The position numbers and the translations under genes were made by a program. Under the pieces are notes generated by a model. That model did no database searches, was not told the origin of the DNA, and worked only from the letters and a program-made list of their open reading frames with translations. Of a DNA stretch of 64,000 nucleotides, positions 22,653 to 33,476 are shown one piece after another (the stretch's first letter is position 1; each line of letters begins with the position of its first letter). Source of the DNA: Adiantum capillus-veneris (taxonomy: Eukaryota; Streptophyta; Polypodiopsida; Polypodiales; Pteridaceae); contig CM043967.1 in the NCBI GenBank assembly GCA_014529385.2, forward strand, positions 79,567,278-79,631,277. Direction: 5' to 3'.

Positions 22653-22871
22653 ATGAATAACCCACATGATGATCATTTCTATCGCTTTCACTCTGTACGA
22701 TCTATTAGAATTAACATATGGACTAGCCGAAAAATACACTTTCAACAACGCATAGTGTTTCTCTTTGGCCCAGAAAGGCTTAATGAAATACTTCTATCAC
22801 CGGATCCCATCATACTACCTCTCATAGACTATAACTTTTCTTTTGACGTAAGCGTAGTTATCTTGCTATGA
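22653..22871 (+). CDS. small ORF, first of a homologous overlapping pair
   Basis: 72 codons, unrecognised. The C-terminal half (VFLFGPERLNEILLSPDPII then LPLIDY) lines up with SLFGQSRLNAINSSINPFIL then PMIRY of the next ORF, so the two arose by duplication. Stop and next start overlap as ATGA (22868-22871). Short size and the absence of known domains leave open that it is non-coding repeat DNA or an exon of the cargo transcript. Confidence 0.3.
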   Translation: MNNPHDDHFYRFHSVRSIRINIWTSRKIHFQQRIVFLFGPERLNEILLSPDPIILPLIDYNFSFDVSVVILL

Positions 22872-23071
22872 ACCAAGAGGATTTGTACACACAATTAATC
22901 CCAATCACTAGACAAAATATATATAGCACAAAACTACAATTCCAAAGAATAATTCGTAGCCTATTTGGTCAGTCAAGATTGAATGCCATTAACTCATCTA
23001 TTAACCCTTTCATATTACCCATGATACGATATGACCATAGCCTTGATGTTTTTATTTTCGTATTGTTTTGA
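22868..23071 (+). CDS. small ORF, second of a homologous overlapping pair
   Basis: 67 codons. It shares the spaced pattern FQR..R.LFG..RLN.I..S..P.ILP.I.Y...DV with the preceding ORF despite clear DNA divergence. Both end in a hydrophobic run (VSVVILL and VFIFVLF). Function unknown. Confidence 0.3.
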   Translation: MNQEDLYTQLIPITRQNIYSTKLQFQRIIRSLFGQSRLNAINSSINPFILPMIRYDHSLDVFIFVLF

Positions 23072-23524
23072 CATTCTCTTTTGTATTCTTTCTTTGTGTG
23101 TGTGAGTGCAAGAGAGAAAGAGTGAGTCTTCTTTGATTGCACTTCTTTCCAAACCCTAGTCTTCATGGCATCTATGGTTTAACTCCTTCATATAGTTTTT
23201 GTTGAGTTCTCTCACAAACTCTCACAGACATAAGCCCGGTGCTTTCCTGGCAAGACCGCAAATTTCTCGACACCGTTAACGCATGTATTATTTGATCTGA
23301 ATTAAGTTCTTATAAACCATTTGTTTGAATTGGTTTTTACATGTGTAAGAGATTACAATTTTAAGTGAAGATTATATTCAATTTTTAATCAATATTTCCA
23401 TAACATTTATTAAAGTCTTCAAGTGGTGGTTAAGAGTTTACCGGAGATAGTGTGAGAGTGGTAGTGTCATTCGCAACCATGAATTTGTATTTGATATGTT
23501 GTTTTTGTATTCTCTAGTGCAAAT

Positions 23525-25020
23525 ATGATGCCAGATCAAAAGAAATGTATTATGTGTGCCATTCGTAAAGAATGTATTTTGGTAATCTCATCATGTGCAG
23601 CTGACCGCATACAACAGATTAGTGAAAGCGATGTCTACATCAAAGACATCACTAGCGCTATATGGGAGAACACAGAGCGCAGGTTGCGACTCGAAGGCCA
23701 ATAGGGGTTGTTGAGTCCAGCTGGGATACGAGAATTTGACCCCCACCATAAAGTTAGGACAGTGTTGGGCAATATGAAAGTATGTTGCAGAGACTTAAAG
23801 GAAGATATCCCACCTGCTTGTGACATGTCAAAGTTAGAGCTCTGGGATAAATTGTGGGAAGAACAGAAGGTAAAGATAAAGTGTGTGAAAGCGCAGGACC
23901 AAGAAGCTTTACCCAAGAGAATGAAGATTGCACAAGATGCACAAGCAGCTTTGGAGGTCGATCCGATGCCAGTGGTGCACTGCTTTGAATGCAAAGGGCG
24001 CTCATCTTGTCGGCATCCCTCACGAAGCCTTGGTAGAAGGTATGAGGATTGGAGCTGGCTCCTTCGATGTGTGCACATTGTACACTATCAAAGGTATCTC
24101 ATTTTTTCTAGACCACATTACATATGTGGGAAAATGTTACAAGGGAGGGAGTGAGGCAAAATTTGACAGCTTTTAGACAGATTAAGGAATGCAAATGCTT
24201 CATCCCTCCATTGTAAGGTGCATTGGGTTTACTACAGAGTCTCCTTGGATCACGATATTCCCATACTACAATGGGGGTATCGTGGGCGACATGATGTGCC
24301 GCTTACCGTTTACTCACGGATTGTTCAGACGACACATGCAGAGGCTACAACACGGCTGGAGGTCATTGCAAGTAGCAAACAACCCTGTAAGCGAAATAGA
24401 CACGGTGCGGATCAAAGAAGTGGTCGAGCAGATGCCGGCAATTTTTCATGCCTTAATCGACGGTGTTGCGGCTGCCCACTCGGACGGTATAGTGCACAGT
24501 GACCTGCACCCATTCAACGTAATGTTGGGCTTTACTCGCACCAATAATCCCCGCGTCGGTATCATTGATTGGGGTATGATGCTGAGAACACCTGCTAAGC
24601 GCGTAGCAAATAATTATTTGTCTCCAAGCGCACAGTCGAACGAAGCAGTTTTGAATGCATAGAGAGCAGGGAACACCGAGATGGCTAAGCGACCGTGGAT
24701 TGCTCCCGAACTATAGGATCCACGGTGCGCAGATGTAGCCAGCGACATTTATGCAGTGGGCTACCTGTTCGACATGCTAATAGATTTTTGGAGTGCAGCC
24801 AGAAAATTTTATTTTCCAGACGATGTTTTTCACCACCCGGACGAAGATGTTATGAGGGCTATTCGAATTAAAGTAGATTGTTGGATGAAGTTAAAAGAGC
24901 GGGACCAAAGAAGAAATGCTTCTGACGTGTTGATGTTTTTCAAAGAACATTTAAAGACAGACCCTAATCCTGTGCAACGTCCACTTGTTGAACTTGCACC
25001 ATCATTTTATCCGATTTAAA
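23525..25020 (+). pseudogene. protein-kinase-like cargo gene of the hAT element (decayed)
   Basis: Start at ATG 23525 or 23528. The N-terminal part has Cys clusters (CIMCAIRKEC; CFECKGRSSC). A kinase fold follows: glycine loop IGAGSFDV (about 24045), candidate ATP-binding Lys in YVGKCYK (about 24125), HPSIVRCIGF, and hinge FPYYNGG. The catalytic loop is IVHSDLHPFNVML (24488-24530; HRD reads HSD, Asp and Asn kept). The metal loop is IIDWG (24562; DFG reads DWG), then RPWIAPEL (24689), SDIYAVGYLFDML, and a late Arg in ERDQRRNASDVL. The stop is at 25018. Stops at 23702, 24174, 24660 and 24714 and at least one frameshift near 24180 break it. Three of the stops are TAG where Gln CAG would fit. It is transcribed away from the left TIR. 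Because DNA transposons rarely encode kinases, capture from the host is the likely origin. Confidence 0.7.
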
Positions 25021-25297
25021 CATTTTTATGATATACATGTCTTTTCAAGTGTATTCAAATTTTTATTGAAGTGTATTATCTGGTTTGAAGTGGTTCACCT
25101 AGTTGAGTCAATTATCTTTAAGCATTTTAAATTTGTCATTTAACTGTCAATATTTCAAATTTGCCTTGTGGTTCAATTAGTCGCATTTGAAGTGGTGGTT
25201 TTTAGTGGATTCCGCGTAGTGTCCCAATGAGTGAGAATATATATTTGCCAATGATATTGAATATTTGCAACTCTGTTGACTGCAGCTCTAAGAGAAA

Positions 25298-26029
25298 ATG
25301 GCTGATCAAGAACAAGATATTGGCACCCAATCACTGCCTGATGATCAACAACAAGCGGCTGTTAATGCATTTCAGCGCATGAAGTCTCTGGCACATGGCA
25401 TGTCAGCACAACAAGCGACGCGTACTGCTCGCCGACTCTCAAAGTGGGCAAATCCAAACCATATGCAGTTGAAAGAGATCAATAAAGAAGTGACAAAGGA
25501 CATGATCAAGACAATATGGCCATGTGAGGATGCAGAGATCAAGAAAGGAAGGTGGAAGGTTTCCAAGTGCACGCATGATGGTATCAAAGATAACGCTGAG
25601 AGGATTTATTTGGAGGTTTATGGACATCCCCTGCACAATGTAGATTGTGCGCTATATTTTGTCAAAATGTTATATGTTCACTTTGTGCAACAATGACTAG
25701 TAGAGTTCTCGTTAAAGGAGACAACTGTTGCCACTCATGATTTAAGGGAGAGTTGTGACACTTTCACCCGAGATGAGTTGGCATTGATAGTGGAAGGCCC
25801 CAACCTACAGTTACAAAAACAGAAGGATATTTATATGACACAGTTGGCAGAGAAAGATGCAGAAATAACACGTCTTTCTATAGCCACCCAGACACCGCAA
25901 CCCTCACAAGTCCAGATGGAGAAAAGCATTCACCGCTTAAGTCAAGACGTTCATCATCCACCACTTCCATGCAGGTTGCTCTTTTGCCATTACCTGTACA
26001 AAATCATTCGCAAAAGGACCTTCTTTTAA
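25298..26029 (+). pseudogene. coiled-coil cargo gene of the hAT element (RING part lost in this copy)
   Basis: ATG 25298 opens 132 codons, Gln/Ala-rich then basic (RMKSLAHGMSAQQATRTARR; KEVTKDMIKTIW), ending in TGA at 25694. The reading continues past the stop as a coiled-coil-like stretch (LQLQKQKDIYMTQLAEKDAE, about 25800-25870) and a Ser/Pro linker. The inverse strand of 55560-55990 carries the same coiled-coil segment and then runs into a RING-like finger (55400-55545). Here the sequence stops matching at about 25970, just before the finger. A regulatory or ubiquitin-ligase role is an inference from the second copy. Confidence 0.55.
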
Positions 26030-26057
26030 TCTAAATGCACTCATTTCTTTGATGCAA

Positions 26058-27759
26058 TCAATTCAGTCTTGAAGGTTGAAGTAGAACATGTTGACCATGC
26101 CGATAGAAATCGCCTACCACCTCTGTATTGGACATCATATCTAAATTCCAATACTCTGGATCGAGCATGTAAGCCATGCTATGGAGTGGACTATGAGCGC
26201 TCTTCCACCTTGCATGAAAATACTTAGCCAAAATTTTCCTCTGTTTGCCAGAGAATGGTGATCGCCACTCCTTATCTACTACAGACTCTTTCAGCTCTTC
26301 AGGATTTTCAAGACTCTGTTGGACTGACCACCATGTCATCCACACTTTGCCCAAGTTTGGTGCCCTTTGATCAAGATTGCGGATCGCGAACATAACGGGC
26401 ATCATTACATGGTATGCATCCATTACACTCCTCCACCAAGCAACTTTGTTTACATTGCCACATAGACATGTAATTTTATCCTTCACTGTTTCTTTCTGCT
26501 CAAGCTCCCATTCATCAAAGGACGCGCAACTGAATGTGTTAATCACAACACATTTATTATAAAGAAGTGATTCCAAGGTATAAAAGTGTATGCAGAACCG
26601 AGTTTTGGCAGGAAGTTTCAACATCACTGACATGCGCATCCTATACAAATCGAGCACTCTCTCTCGTTTCAAGATAAATTTCATAACTTGACGTACTGAT
26701 AAATTATTTTGGAAAACCATGTGGTTTCTTTGCTAGTGTACCAATCTTTCAGCACCAAGTTCAAGCTATGCGTATTACAACCATTGGCAAAAATGTGTGG
26801 AAAGCACTTCTTTATTAATTTACTAGCGTTTTTACAATTCTTTGCGTTGTCCATTACAACTTGAACGACATGTTCAATACCAATTTCTTTAATTACATCA
26901 ATCAAGACCTCAGAAATGTATTTGCCACTTTTAATTGCACCAGAACTATCAATCGCCTTTATAAACGTTTCTCCCCTTAGACAAACCAGCATTACATTGA
27001 TCAACGGTCTTCTCTGAACATTTGACCAACCATCACCCACAATCGTACACCCTGAAAGTGAAATATGCCCAAGTATTATTTTTTCAACATGCTCCTTGAC
27101 TTCGATGTAACATTTGTCCAAGAAAACATTTCTTATCGTGTGATAAGAAGGAGCTGAAAATCTTGGACCAAACTCACCGATTTTCTTCCAAGAAGCCTTC
27201 CAATGATTGCTGTCTACCATGACCAAGGCACTTCCAATAAAGAATATTGCTTTGGCGAGTGCTGTTTATGCTTCTTTTAGAGACTGCACTCGAAAGCTTT
27301 GATGTAATGATTTTTGATGCATTTGACAAAGTCCACCTTCATTGTCACGTTTAAAAGGAATATTGCTTGGAATTTCCTCTCCTTGCGCATGTTGCTCTCC
27401 AAGGTTAGTTGGCGTCACTACAGGATCTGCGGAGTTAATATTTGGCTCTGGGAACTCTTGATTCGATGGCACAAAGCTATATATCTGTCGTTTCTTGCCA
27501 CCCTTTTTGGCGAGCTCTTCTCTCAAACGCTTTGCAACTGCAGGTACCTGAGAATGTTCACATTTTCTACAATTGTTTTTAGCGCTACCCAGAAAATGAT
27601 CCCTAATACGTGGTGCACCGCCAGATTTTGTTGTGTGACAAAATTTACATTGTCACTCCATATATCGGCCGCATATGTTGTGAGCACAATCCCACTCTTT
27701 GCCAGGAGCTTTTTTATTCTTTGGCTTCTTTGTACCACTTGTGCCCACATTTTGCTCCA
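26058..27759 (-). pseudogene. hAT transposase with BED zinc finger and DUF659-type core
   Basis: From ATG 27759: a Lys-rich start, then a BED finger CKFC...RIRDHFLGSAKNNCRKC (about 27660-27560) with an in-frame TGA just before it. A linker frame follows (27266-27526), then the DUF659-like core (26681-27226) with GCTIVGDGWSNVQRRPLINV, VVMDNAKNCKNASKLI and FANGCNTHSLNLVLKDW. A further frame (26058-26720) holds LPAKTRFCIHFYTLESLL and HSPLHSMAYMLDPEYW. Frames shift at about 26700 and 27240. The C-terminal dimerisation region is missing; it survives in copy 2 (54864-55169). It runs convergent to the cargo genes. Known role of the family: cuts and reinserts the element at 8-bp target sites. Confidence 0.85.
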
Positions 27760-27774
27760 TTGCTTTTAAATTAA

Positions 27775-28200
27775 AACTGAAGAGAAAAGAACAAGATGTT
27801 ACAAACTGAAAAAAGTTTTTTATTTTCAATATATATTATAATTTAAAAACCATTCAATATGAAAGTAACCATGATGCACAATATGAGATTTTCAATGCAC
27901 GCTAGTCAATCCACATATCAATCACCTATATTGTGAGCAACCATACACATTGCAATGTAATCTATATATGGCATAATAACCATAACAATGCTATGAATCT
28001 CTCTATGCAATTATTATTATAATGATTATTTATATGTCCACTTTGATTTGCAAACAATAAGACACATCTAATTTCATTTGCTACAAAAACAAACGAAAGC
28101 AATAAAATATATAATTGGTCATTTCGTGCACTAATAATCTATCGTAATAAATAATGTAATCTCTGTATAAACCAATGCATGAATTAACACAAATAAATCT
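27775..28200. other. AT-rich spacer upstream of hAT transposase
   Basis: No ORF or repeat of note. This probably holds the transposase promoter on the minus strand. Confidence 0.5.
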
Positions 28201-28917
28201 TCAATATAATCACCCAATTGGGGACTACTTGTAGACAGTGAAGGATTGTAGCCCACCCATGCAACCAATTCAATATATAAAAGCTATTTTAACCCAATCA
28301 AGGATTATAGCTCTTATATTGTAAATCAACTCAAATATAAGACTTCAAGGATCTTTATATGCCCGGTACACTAGTAGAGGACATCCGACCCTTGACTATC
28401 GACCAGTCATTTACATATGCTCATCTTCCAAAACCAGTTACAGCCCTCATTTGGACCACCAATGGCTTCTTCGCAATGAGCATGATTCCCCAAGTTTTCA
28501 GTTGTTTTGGTTTCGTACCTTTATGTCGGTAAACGAATTAAAATTTTTAGAAGTGGTTACCGAATTAAGAATCACGTCCCGCCCAAAAAAGGACTTGTGA
28601 CTCTGTAACCTTAGGTCAAATCACAAGGAGATGACAATACCCGGCACTCGGATACACTCCCTAAGGATTTGCCTAACTAAAAGACCGGGGTTAGCACACT
28701 ATTTACTATATATAATTACGCCCGCCTGGCTTTTTCGTTTTCCCGGCGGGTCCCACAGGGAAATTATGAAAGCCCGGAGGGCTAACCGGCTCTATAGGTT
28801 TTTGCAGGTCATCATCAAAGTCACGTTAACAATTAATGTGATCACGTTATTTTTTTGTGTAGATACTAGAGTTATTTACGTAATCACCCGATCGTGATTA
28901 CGTTAATGAAATCCCTG
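28200..28917 (-). repeat. hAT right terminus (long subterminal region)
   Basis: About 720 bp that recur in inverse orientation at 54131-54860. They include the phrases CCCGCCCAAAAAAGGACTTG and CTCCCTAAGGATTTGCCTA, GC-rich palindromes (28720-28800) and terminal ACGTAATC/GATCGTGATTACG inverted motifs. Confidence 0.85.
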
Positions 28918-29513
28918 TTGAGCGCGCCCGAGGTAAAAAACCCGCTCCGAAATGGCCCATCAGAGCTGAATGTGTCGTATGTGTATCGTCGAAGCCAAAA
29001 ATTGGGAAATCGTCAAAGCTGAAACGCCGTGGAGAGTACATTAGAGTTGGGTTGCTCCAGATGAAGGCTAGAGGAGAGCGGATGCTGCTCTCACTCTATC
29101 GTCTCCTGCTGTGTTAAGGTCGGGAAAACGAGGATGTCGGTCGGAGCCAAATCCGCTCTGGAATGGACGTGGAAGGGAAGCCGATGCCGAAAGTACGCTA
29201 GAGAAGAGACCTGCCACTCTCTCTTGCTCTCGCTAGCTCTCACTGTGTCAAAGCCGAGGAGAATGTCGATGATGCCACCTTCCGTCGCAAGGGAGGAAGC
29301 ACGCTAGCCGTCGATCGGTGTCAAAAATTGATGCCGAAGCCGTCTCTCGCCGCTGGACAGGAGTCTCTGATGCCGAGGAGAACGTCGAAATCAGGCCGAT
29401 GCCGGGAGTGATGCCCGGGCTTACTCACCGAAGCTCGCAAATGCTTGTGTGTGTGCGCTAACGCCGAGTGTACACGCGCTTGCTCTCCTTTTGCCACGAC
29501 CAAGAGAGCTCCT

Positions 29514-29517
<4 letters not shown>

Positions 29518-29561
<44 letters not shown>
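29518..29561. repeat. (CT)n microsatellite
   Basis: About 22 CT units. Confidence 0.97.
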
Positions 29562-29564
<3 letters not shown>

Positions 29565-29695
29565 GAGAAGAGCTATCTCTCTCTCTCTCACACATCTCTG
29601 TATCTCTCAACCTGAGCGGGGAGTCTGGAGGTGGAAGGGTCAGGGTGTCAAGGATGTTGGATGTCCACTTGTGTGTGGTCAAAGGTTAAAAAAAA

Positions 29696-30188
29696 GGGGA
29701 AATTACCAAAATACCCCTCTAATTTGAGGAAATTCCCAAAATACCCCTCAAATTTCAAAAATTCCCAAAATGCCCCCGATAGTTTGTCATAAATTCCCAA
29801 AATGCCCTTCAAATTTTCCAAAATTCCCAAAATACCCCTGGTTGTGAGACTAAATTTCTCGAAAAATAATTTTTTTTGTAGGTCTTCACAAGAAGAATGA
29901 TTGTCTATCGTACAAGATGCTAAAACTACAATTTGAGTTGGTTACGTAGGCTTTGGAGATGAATTGCTTCATTATTTTTAGACATAATTGCCTTTTTGCG
30001 ATGGTAACTGGTGACAAATTACATGCCGAGCACTCAAAAACGGATCTCAATTGTAAAAAACGAATGAAGATTAGAAAATCTTGAACATTCCAACCAAAAT
30101 AGATACAAGGGTATTTTGGGAATTTTTTAAATTTGAGGGGTATTTTAGGAATTTCCTCAAATTAGAGGGGTATTTTGGTAATTTTCCC
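29696..30188. mobile_element. MITE, Mutator-like, 493 bp
   Basis: Ends GGGGAAATTACCAAAATACC and, inverted, GGGAAAATTACCAAAATACC. The terminal inverted repeat continues for about 60 bp with phrases AATACCCCTCTAATTTGAGG. Flanked by the 9-bp direct repeat TAAAAAAAA (29687-29695 and 30189-30197), a Mutator-type length, although an A run is weak evidence. No ORF. The left arm carries further AAATTCCCAAAATGCCC repeats. Confidence 0.75.
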
Positions 30189-31000
30189 TAAAAAAAATCT
30201 TTAATTCTCTCCAATTTGCTGCCGAAATGCAGGCTCTTTTGTCTGACGAGCACTCTATCAATTCCGAGGACTGTCGGTTGCTTCTGCAATCCCCCTCCCT
30301 CCCCCAAGATTATGTGTGTCTGTGCATGCGTGTGTGTGTGTAAGCAACACCACATACAAGCAAAAATTGCTCTCTCTTTGCGGCCGAATTGCATTGTCCA
30401 AGCACTTCTCGATTCTATTGATGCTCTCCCTGCTCGAGTTCCTTTGCTGGCAGTGCTGCCTACTCGACACTCTCCTTGCCTCTGCTCTCGTTTCCCTGCT
30501 GCAACGATCTGATTCCCCTTGCTTCAAGCCTTCAAAAAGGTTCTCTAATTTCAAGCTTGCTTTCGGTTCAGCTGCCCCAATTGCTCCTCTGAACAGCTTT
30601 GCCCGCTCTCAATGCCTTGCTTCCAGTTCGATGCTCTATCGAGACCTGCATGTTTCTTTTGTGAACGGCTTTCAAGTGTGTGTGTGTGTGTAATAGAGTC
30701 ACACTCCAAGTTCTCGGACTGCCCAATCAAGGTCAAAAGCTCGTCAAAGCTCTGCATTCTCTGTTGCTTCTCTCTGCAGCTTCCTTTGTTTCTAGAGAGA
30801 TTCCTTGTTCTCGCCAAGATTCCCTAAAGCCCAAGAGGGGTTGTGTGCGCCGGGGGCCGAGATTGATGATCCGCTCCGATACGGCTCCGATCCGCATTAA
30901 ATCTTCCACCGCCGAACTGAAGACAGCATAGCCAAGCTCCGTGCTTCCGCGTCAATTACCGGGATGCCGTCGTGCACGCCATTGGCCGTAGACGGTAGTA

Positions 31001-31012
31001 GCTCTGATACCA
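31001..31012 (-). other. primer binding site (initiator tRNA-Met)
   Basis: Perfect minus-strand TGGTATCAGAGC, two bases inside the LTR edge at 31015. Confidence 0.9.
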
Positions 31013-31014
31013 CT

Positions 31015-31242
31015 TGTGAGGGCGTGTGCGTGTGCGTGTGTGTGTGCGGTGCAGTGCGCATGTGGGAAGGAGAGAAGGAGAGAGTACACAGTGTGTGGGT
31101 GGAGAAACCTCAAGAAGTGTTATGAGTGAGGAGCTCATTATTCATAAGTATATAATGAACAAGGGTACGTACACACAGTGGGCGAACGGTCAGACACCGA
31201 ATGTTCAGTCCCGAGCAAAGGCACAACTCCTTTACCCCAACA
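31015..31242 (-). repeat. 5' LTR (228 bp) of the 7864-31242 element
   Basis: Starts TGTGAGGGCG and ends CCCCAACA on the plus strand. It matches 7990-8211 through the phrases GAGAGTACACAGTGTG and GTTATGAGTGAGGAGCTC. A TATATAC motif lies near 31150 on the minus strand. Confidence 0.85.
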
Positions 31243-31246
31243 ACTT

Positions 31247-32617
31247 AGCTTGTATTCAACTTTGTTAGAGTCCATAAAAGAGCATATGTTACCTCTAATA
31301 TCCATAGTCTTCTCCTTCTCCACTACCCTATGTCCTACTCTTACAAAGATAATCCTAAAACGAGTTTTATACGCTTAGGCATAAAAGAGTGTGTGTTTAT
31401 TTTTTGCAAGCTTTCGATTTTGAGCTTTTGCAATGAAAACCATTTCGCAAAATTTTTGACTTAGATTTGGAGCCTTTTCTAACGACACAGAAAAGCTAAC
31501 CAAAAAAATAGGCATTACTTATATATACACACCAAAAAACATGCATAAGTTTTGAAAAGTCCTAACTTTGAGCGTGAACATCTTTCAAGATATGAACAAG
31601 TAACATTTATCCTTAGGTCCACCTTGCCCAAGAAAATGACTTTCATGCAAGAATGGGAAGACACAGTGCACCAGTAGTATATTGTCATATCCATCGCTAA
31701 CAACAAACTAACCCCTGTTTAGCTTTCTCATGTGACATGATTCCTTTGAATTCCCTATTCAGAACAAGTGGCATCATTTCCCCAAGAAAGATTGAAATAA
31801 CATTTATCGGGCATCTAGCATCTGTACTTTTTTAGGACCCCTTTCTCAATCTTTACAAGTGTGCTACTAAAACTATGCATCTTTTCAAGGACTGCCCTCC
31901 GAGTACTTGACTAAACATTATCGACATGCTTCCCCAAGATGGATCACCAAACATGTCATTGTGGCGTCCTTTGTCATCACATAACAGATAATGCAGGTGC
32001 AAACATTTGAGCAAGTGACAGTTTTCTCACAATAGTGGCAAGTTATTTTAGATTTATCTTCACTAATAGGATAGCCCATGCTAACTTGTCTATCCAAATG
32101 ACCATAAAAGAATGCATCATTGTATCTTCTTTCACTCATGTAAAAAGGTCATGTGACAATAGCTCAAGCACATTGTGCATTCTATGGCCATGTTGGTTGA
32201 TGCTGATCGAGGTCACGTGTGACCGTCGTTCTTCTGCACCATGCCGAGCATCCTTTTACTTTTGTGTTCTAGAGGAAGCTCAAAACAAACATTGCCATTG
32301 TACACAATTGGGAGCTCACTTACCCTTTTGGGAGGTCCAAAAATCTCTAATATTTTGAACAATCTACAAAATTTAGCTCTGCCTTTTATCCATGATAGAT
32401 GTCTCCTTTGAACACTCCTTCCTGGCATGCTCATCCAAACCTTGTGTGTCCTAAACTATCAGACACCTAAACATAACCAACTGAATGCAGAATGTGGTAA
32501 ATAGAGGATAATGGACGATCAAGGAGGTAAATCTTTTGGTCTTCATAATCCAATATTTCCAACAGATTGACCTTCGTCCTCATAGACCCTTTTGTCTGTA
32601 TGATTGCATGTAACCTT
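31247..32617. other. no recognisable feature
   Basis: AT-rich sequence with only short unrelated frames. I see no repeat or transposon end. Confidence 0.5.
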
Positions 32618-32844
32618 TGTTGGAATTAGGGTTGTAGAGAAACGCACACAGCTTGGAGAAGACGAAGGAAGCTCAAGACACACAATAGAGAGTGTGTTAC
32701 TTAGTATGCAATGGAAAGATAGATAGCCCTAGAGTGATGGGCGTATATACAATGCTCGGGGGAAAAAACCTCCTAAAGAGGGAAAAAATACCCCGGCGGT
32801 CCTAGTGTGTTCACACACATCACCACCACATGTATATGGTAACA
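32618..32844 (-). repeat. 3' LTR (227 bp) of the Copia element
   Basis: Plus strand runs from TGTTGGAATTAGGG to GTATATGGTAACA. It is followed by a perfect purine tract (minus AGGGGGGA, 32845-32853), fixing orientation and boundary. Confidence 0.8.
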
Positions 32845-33077
32845 AATCCCCCCTGGAGTGATGCGGTGAACAAGAGTTGGCACATGAGTAAAGGGAAGTG
32901 ACATGCCTTGAGGACATGATCAGTCCACAAAGGGGAGTAAGCCCAAAGTTTTGTGGAAAGCTTCAAGATTCTCACAAGACAATGCCTTTGTGAAAAGATC
33001 TGCAAGGTTTTCCTGTGTTGGCACATAAGCCAAACTGATATCTCCTATTGAGAGCCTCTCCCTGACATAGTGGTAAA

Positions 33078-33428
33078 TCACCTAAATGTGCTTTGTACGA
33101 GCATGAAAAACTGGGTTCCTCGCAACTGCCAATGTGCTCCGACTGACAGTGTAGATAGTGTTGTCAGTGTCTTGTCCAACACCCAAATCAGCCATAAGGC
33201 GTCTGAGCCATACACACTCAACCGTAGCTGTGAAGACTGCCCTGTACTCAACGTCACAACTCGAAGTGGCCACAGTAGGTTGCTCCTTGTCAACCATGAT
33301 ATACATGAAGTGCCAAGCATGAAACAAAAACCACTTGTGAACACTTGAGTGTCAAAACAACCAGCCCAATCTGAGTCCGAAAAAGCATGTAAGTCTGGCG
33401 GCAATGATCCCCCCTTGGGATAAAACAA
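33078..33428 (-). pseudogene. Copia RNase H remnant
   Basis: The frame contains FSDSDWAGCFDTQVFTSGFC then FMLGTSCISW. This is the Copia RNase H start (DADWAGD...RSTSGY.F.LG...ISW), with one catalytic Asp visible. The later EYRA(L/V) block is shifted to another frame (VEYRAVFTATVECVWLRRLM at 33082-33327). Confidence 0.8.
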
Positions 33429-33476
33429 GCCAAGATGTAAAGTGCCACTAAGGTAGCAGAAAATCCTCTTGACAGC

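Larger units (their letters stand above)
19575..28917. mobile_element. hAT-superfamily DNA transposon with cargo genes, copy 1
   Basis: Left end CAGGGATTTAATATTTACG, right end (inverse) CAGGGATTTCATTAACG. Flanking 8-bp sequences ATGAGCGC (19567-19574) and TTGAGCGC (28918-28925) match at 7 of 8 positions, the hAT target-duplication length. Both subterminal regions contain GC-rich palindromic runs (CCCGGCGGG-like). In order the interior holds repeats, a promoter-like region, paired short ORFs, a kinase-like gene (+), a coiled-coil gene (+) and a BED/DUF659 transposase (-). A second copy at 54131-56023 shares the right end, the transposase tail and the coiled-coil gene. The size (9.3 kb) is large for hAT. 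It sits in the leader of the 7864-31242 element. Confidence 0.82.
28918..31014 (-). other. leader region of the 7864-31242 element
   Basis: Resumes the LTR element after the hAT insertion and runs to the primer site. At 28990-29430 imperfect repeats of roughly 130 bp share the phrases GATGCCGA and GTACGCTAGAGAAGAG. No gag frame was found. A CT tract and the MITE lie within. Confidence 0.6.

Noticed and set aside
27314-27769. 151-codon plus-strand frame
   Set aside because: Shadow of the BED zinc finger region of the hAT transposase, which lies on the minus strand.
28200-28370. Considered as a tRNA or small RNA gene because of conservation with 54700-54860
   Set aside because: Conservation is explained by both being the hAT subterminal region; no cloverleaf or polymerase III boxes seen.
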